From Pseudoalteromonas sp. BSi20652 (GTDB lineage: Bacteria; Pseudomonadota; Gammaproteobacteria; Enterobacterales; Alteromonadaceae): 47,137 nucleotides of DNA. Positions 44,411 to 47,137 of this stretch are shown here, piece by piece. Each line of letters opens with the position of its first letter. Position 1 is the stretch's first letter. The translations under genes were made by a program, and so were the position numbers. A model generated the notes under the pieces. The model had not been told where the DNA came from. It saw nothing but the letters and a program-made list of their open reading frames with translations, and made no database searches. The stretch spans positions 1 through 47,137 of the forward strand of contig NZ_BADT01000234.1 in NCBI RefSeq assembly GCF_000239855.1, written 5' to 3'.

Positions 44411-46234
44411 ATGTCTGAATTTGATCACGTACATTTTCTCAAAACGCTATCAAGTGAGCCGGGTGTATACCGCATGCTTGATAGTGACAACCAAGTTATT
44501 TATGTTGGTAAAGCTAAGCATTTAAAAAAGCGTGTGAGCAGTTACTTTAGAAGTAACATTACCGATAGCAAAACACGCGTTTTAGTGAGTAATATTTGTG
44601 ACATCGAAGTCACACTCACTAATACTGAAACAGAAGCGCTGCTGCTTGAAAATAATCTAATAAAAAAATACCAGCCTCGCTACAACATATTATTACGCGA
44701 CGATAAGTCGTATCCCTATATTTTATTAACTAGCCATAAACACCCTCGTTTAGCGTTTCATCGTGGCAGTCGTAAAATTAAAGGTGAGTACTTTGGGCCT
44801 TTTCCGAGCGCGGGAGCGGTATCTGAAAGCTTGCGCTTAATGCAAAAAATATTTCCTGTTCGTCAATGTGAAGATGCTTATTACCGCGCAAGAAGTCGCC
44901 CGTGTCTGCAATATCAGCTTAAGCGTTGCTCAGCTCCGTGTGTGAATAAAGTCACGGATGATGATTACAGCGAGCAAGTCGACTATGTCCGTAAGTTTTT
45001 AACGGGTAAATCTCACGAAGTTATTGCTGATTTAATAAAAAAAATGGAAGCAGCCAGCCTACAATTAAATTTTGAACTGGCGGCAAAAGTTCGCGACCAA
45101 ATAATGCTACTTCGTAAAATGCAGGAGCAACAGTCTATTTCTGGTAACTTTGCAGAAATGGATGTTGTCGGTTTTGCACATTTAAATGGTTTAAACGGCA
45201 TTCATTTATTAATGATTCGGGATCACAAAGTGCTGGGTAGTAAAACCTATTTTCCAAAAGTACCTAAAGATTCGAGTGAGCAAGAAATACTGACCTCATT
45301 TTTAGGTCAGTACTATCTAGCGCCAGGAGCAACAGGGCGTATTGCAAAAGAAATCATATTACCGTTTGAAATAGAAGAGAGCGGGGCACTCGGCGAAGCA
45401 CTCACACAAATAAGTGAGCGAAAAGTAACCCTTAAAGTAGTTACCCGTGGTGAGCGTGCTCAATACTTACAACTGGCCAATAAAAATGCATTAAACAGTA
45501 TTGCAGTTAAGCAAAGTACCCAAGACTCTATTAATAAACGTTATGCACAATTAAAAGCAACATTGCGACTTGATGATATTACCCGAATGGAGTGTTTTGA
45601 CATAAGCCACACCATGGGGGAGAACACCGTTGCAAGCTGTGTTGTATTTGACTCACAAGGCCCAAATACAAAAGAGTATAGGCGCTATAATGTAACGGGT
45701 ATAACCGGTGGTGATGATTATGCTGCAATGGAGTTTGCACTTAATAAGCGTTACAACAAATTAGTAGACGAAGACAAAATTCCAGACGTTATCTTTATTG
45801 ATGGTGGTAAGGGGCAACTGGGGCGCGCGGAGCAGTACTTTTCTAACTGGCCACATACAAAAATGCCTTTGTTAGTAGGTGTTGCTAAAGGTACTAGTCG
45901 TAAGCCTGGCCTTGAAACACTATTAATTGACGGTGGTCGAAAAACCATTCCTATGGATTCAGATGCACCTGCGCTACATTTGATTCAACATATACGTGAT
46001 GAGTCTCATCGTTTTGCAATTGCAGGGCATCGTAATAAACGCCAAAAACAACGCACGCAATCACTACTAGAAGAAATAAATGGAGTCGGTTCTACGCGTC
46101 GCCAAACATTATTAAAATATTTAGGGGGCATGCAAGGTGTAAAAGCTGCTAATATAGAACAGCTAAAGAAAGTTCCTGGGATCAGCCCTGATATGGCTGA
46201 GAAGATATTTAACCATTTGCATGACAAGGGCTAG
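44411..46234 (+). CDS. uvrC: Excinuclease ABC subunit C
   Basis: Makes both incisions in nucleotide excision repair. 607 residues: GIY-YIG domain (EPGVYRMLDSDNQVIYVGKA), UVR helix-loop that binds UvrB (LNFELAAKVRDQIMLLRKMQ), the RNase H-like domain (MECFDISHTMGENTVASCVV; VIFIDGGKGQLGRAEQYF) and C-terminal (HhH)2 (LEEINGVGSTRRQTLLKYLG). The length is normal. Confidence 0.97.
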   Translation: MSEFDHVHFLKTLSSEPGVYRMLDSDNQVIYVGKAKHLKKRVSSYFRSNITDSKTRVLVSNICDIEVTLTNTETEALLLENNLIKKYQPRYNILLRDDKSYPYILLTSHKHPRLAFHRGSRKIKGEYFGPFPSAGAVSESLRLMQKIFPVRQCEDAYYRARSRPCLQYQLKRCSAPCVNKVTDDDYSEQVDYVRKFLTGKSHEVIADLIKKMEAASLQLNFELAAKVRDQIMLLRKMQEQQSISGNFAEMDVVGFAHLNGLNGIHLLMIRDHKVLGSKTYFPKVPKDSSEQEILTSFLGQYYLAPGATGRIAKEIILPFEIEESGALGEALTQISERKVTLKVVTRGERAQYLQLANKNALNSIAVKQSTQDSINKRYAQLKATLRLDDITRMECFDISHTMGENTVASCVVFDSQGPNTKEYRRYNVTGITGGDDYAAMEFALNKRYNKLVDEDKIPDVIFIDGGKGQLGRAEQYFSNWPHTKMPLLVGVAKGTSRKPGLETLLIDGGRKTIPMDSDAPALHLIQHIRDESHRFAIAGHRNKRQKQRTQSLLEEINGVGSTRRQTLLKYLGGMQGVKAANIEQLKKVPGISPDMAEKIFNHLHDKG

Positions 46235-46275
46235 CCCTGCATGCAATATAGCAAAAAAGACATATCCAAGTAGTT

Positions 46276-46820
46276 ATGTGGAATATTCCAAACACACTCA
46301 CAACATTTAGACTCTTTCTTATCCCCGTTTTTTGGTGATATTTTATTTGCCTTATAGCTGGGCTTTTTTTGCTGCCGCATTTATTTTTTGGCTTGCATCA
46401 ATTACTGATATATTAGACGGCTATTTAGCAAGAAAGCTTGAGCAATCAACTCCTTTTGGTGCTTTTTTAGATCCAGTTGCTGATAAAGTAATGGTATGTG
46501 CCGCTCTTGTAGCGTTAGCTGATCAATATCAGTCGATGTATATGACGATACCCGCTCTTATTATAATAAGTCGCGAAATTATCATATCTGCACTTCGTGA
46601 ATGGATGGCAGAGCAAGGTAAGCGCGGCAATGTGGCTGTATCAAATATGGGTAAAATAAAAACAGCTGCACAAATGTTAGCCATTATCGGTTTGATTTGG
46701 CAATATGATACATGGATGAACTATTTAAGTTTTGGACTACTGTACATTGCGACCTTTTTAACCTTGAGTTCTATGGTGCAATATTTACGTGCAGCATGGG
46801 GTGAATTGACTAAAAATTAA
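46276..46820 (+). CDS. pgsA: CDP-diacylglycerol-glycerol-3-phosphate phosphatidyltransferase, frame broken by one base
   Basis: Makes phosphatidylglycerophosphate, committed to PG and cardiolipin. ATG 46276 opens with MWNIPNTLTTFRLFLIPVF, then a stop. The rest (VIFYLPYSWAFFAAAFIFWL, then the CDP-alcohol motif TDILDGYLARKLEQSTPFGAFLD reading D-G-x(2)-A-R-x(8)-G-x(3)-D) is in the next frame. One more T in the six-base run at 46328-46333 restores IPVFLVIFYLP, as in E. coli (IPFFVLVFYLP). PgsA is normally essential, so a sequencing error is the likely cause. Its position after uvrC and before tRNA-Gly is conserved. Confidence 0.92.
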
Positions 46821-46891
46821 CTCTAAATGTATAATAACGCACCGTTTTAGATAAAAAACAAGCAAACAGTTCAAAACTAGCATTTTTTGTA

Positions 46892-46919
46892 TTGACGCGT
46901 TTAATAATCTCTGTAGAAT
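46892..46919 (+). promoter_or_regulatory. Promoter of the tRNA-Gly transcript
   Basis: TTGACG (46892-46897), a 16-base spacer and TAGAAT (46914-46919). GCGTCCG right after the -10 element resembles a stringent discriminator. The leader to the tRNA is about 105 nt. Confidence 0.75.
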
Positions 46920-47032
46920 GCGTCCGTGTTGAGAGGGCATAGCCCCCGAGATAAGCGAAACGGTAATTAATCAGTTACCTGTATGTTCACATAAATCATC
47001 ATGTGGTAATTCAAATAACTGATAAATAAAAT

Positions 47033-47108
47033 GCGGTACTAGCTCAGTTGGTAGAGCGCGACCTTGCCAAGGTCGAGGTCACGAGTTCGAGCCTCGTGTA
47101 CCGCTCCA
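47033..47108 (+). tRNA. glyW: tRNA-Gly (GCC anticodon)
   Basis: 76 nt including an encoded CCA. The acceptor stem is GCGGTAC/GTACCGC, the D arm GCTC/GAGC, and the anticodon stem CGACC/GGTCG with loop TTGCCAA (anticodon GCC). The T arm is ACGAG/CTCGT with TTCGAGC. All arms pair without mismatch. It follows pgsA, as glyW does in E. coli; further tRNAs may follow beyond the window. Confidence 0.97.
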
Positions 47109-47137
47109 AGTTTATCTTAAGGTTAATACCCCGTACT

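Noticed and set aside
1-47137. CRISPR array, prophage or integron
   Set aside because: No regular direct-repeat and spacer array, no phage structural genes, and no integrase or attC-like sites were seen. The only regular array is the 28-bp-period operator at 29.2 kb, which has too few units and too short boxes.

Overview
The window looks like a chromosomal segment of a marine gammaproteobacterium of the Alteromonadales, most likely Pseudoalteromonas. This is inferred from low GC, from CmoA/CmoB, FadE, CysK and UvrY-UvrC-PgsA proteins of typical gammaproteobacterial type, from two Porin_7-like barrels, an M2 peptidase relic, a DUF3334 gene and several short MITE-like repeats. No phage, plasmid, CRISPR array or rRNA was seen.

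Layout. 1-1.2 kb: an XRE-type membrane regulator split by a 257-bp MITE. 1.6-3.4 kb: a small ABC ATPase and a polytopic partner. 3.4-5.8 kb: fadE on the minus strand with a likely FadR operator just upstream. 6.1-6.9 kb: a YafJ-type amidotransferase, then MITE copy A. 7.2-11.6 kb (minus): DUF3108, purN, purM, cmoB, cmoA. 11.7-12.4 kb: DUF3334 plus a 56-residue acidic protein. 12.5-17.5 kb (minus): a PEBP-YHYH lipoprotein, a small periplasmic protein and a BaeSR-like two-component pair. 17.7-19.1 kb (minus): YgjP-like and YecE-like genes. 19.4-22.1 kb: aspS, a small membrane protein and a McbG/Qnr-like pentapeptide protein. 22.2-24.6 kb: a hypothetical, a secreted hydrolase and a hydrolase-OsmC fusion, then MITE copy B. 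25-27.7 kb: a 2OG-Fe(II) oxygenase with an FNR box upstream, and rhlE. 27.8-29.8 kb: a DUF3307-SatD pair diverging from a NYN-domain gene across a 28-bp-period operator array. 30-32 kb: nudC-metC. 32.2-34.3 kb: ABC permease, ATPase and a PH-domain protein. 34.5-38.1 kb: two paralogous porins, each followed by remains of the same M2 peptidase gene, i.e. a decayed tandem duplication; MITE copy C sits in the second relic. 38.2-40.5 kb: a second FadE. 40.6-43.6 kb: a DUF4878 lipoprotein, cysK and a DAACS symporter. 43.7-47.1 kb: uvrY-uvrC-pgsA-tRNA-Gly, the same order as in E. coli.

Two themes stand out. First, five genes (purM, a periplasmic protein gene, the NYN gene, fadE2 and the normally essential pgsA) are each broken by one base, four at six- or seven-base A/T runs and one at a four-base A run. 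Systematic homopolymer error in the assembly is the simplest explanation. Second, the most novel-looking functional signals are the iteron-like GGTTAC/GTAACC array between the SatD-like and NYN genes, the conserved leader shared by the two porin paralogs, and a structural core with compensating arms shared by two otherwise different MITE families. I did not find a clearly new multi-gene defence or metabolic system. Family names are from memory of conserved motifs; no search was run.
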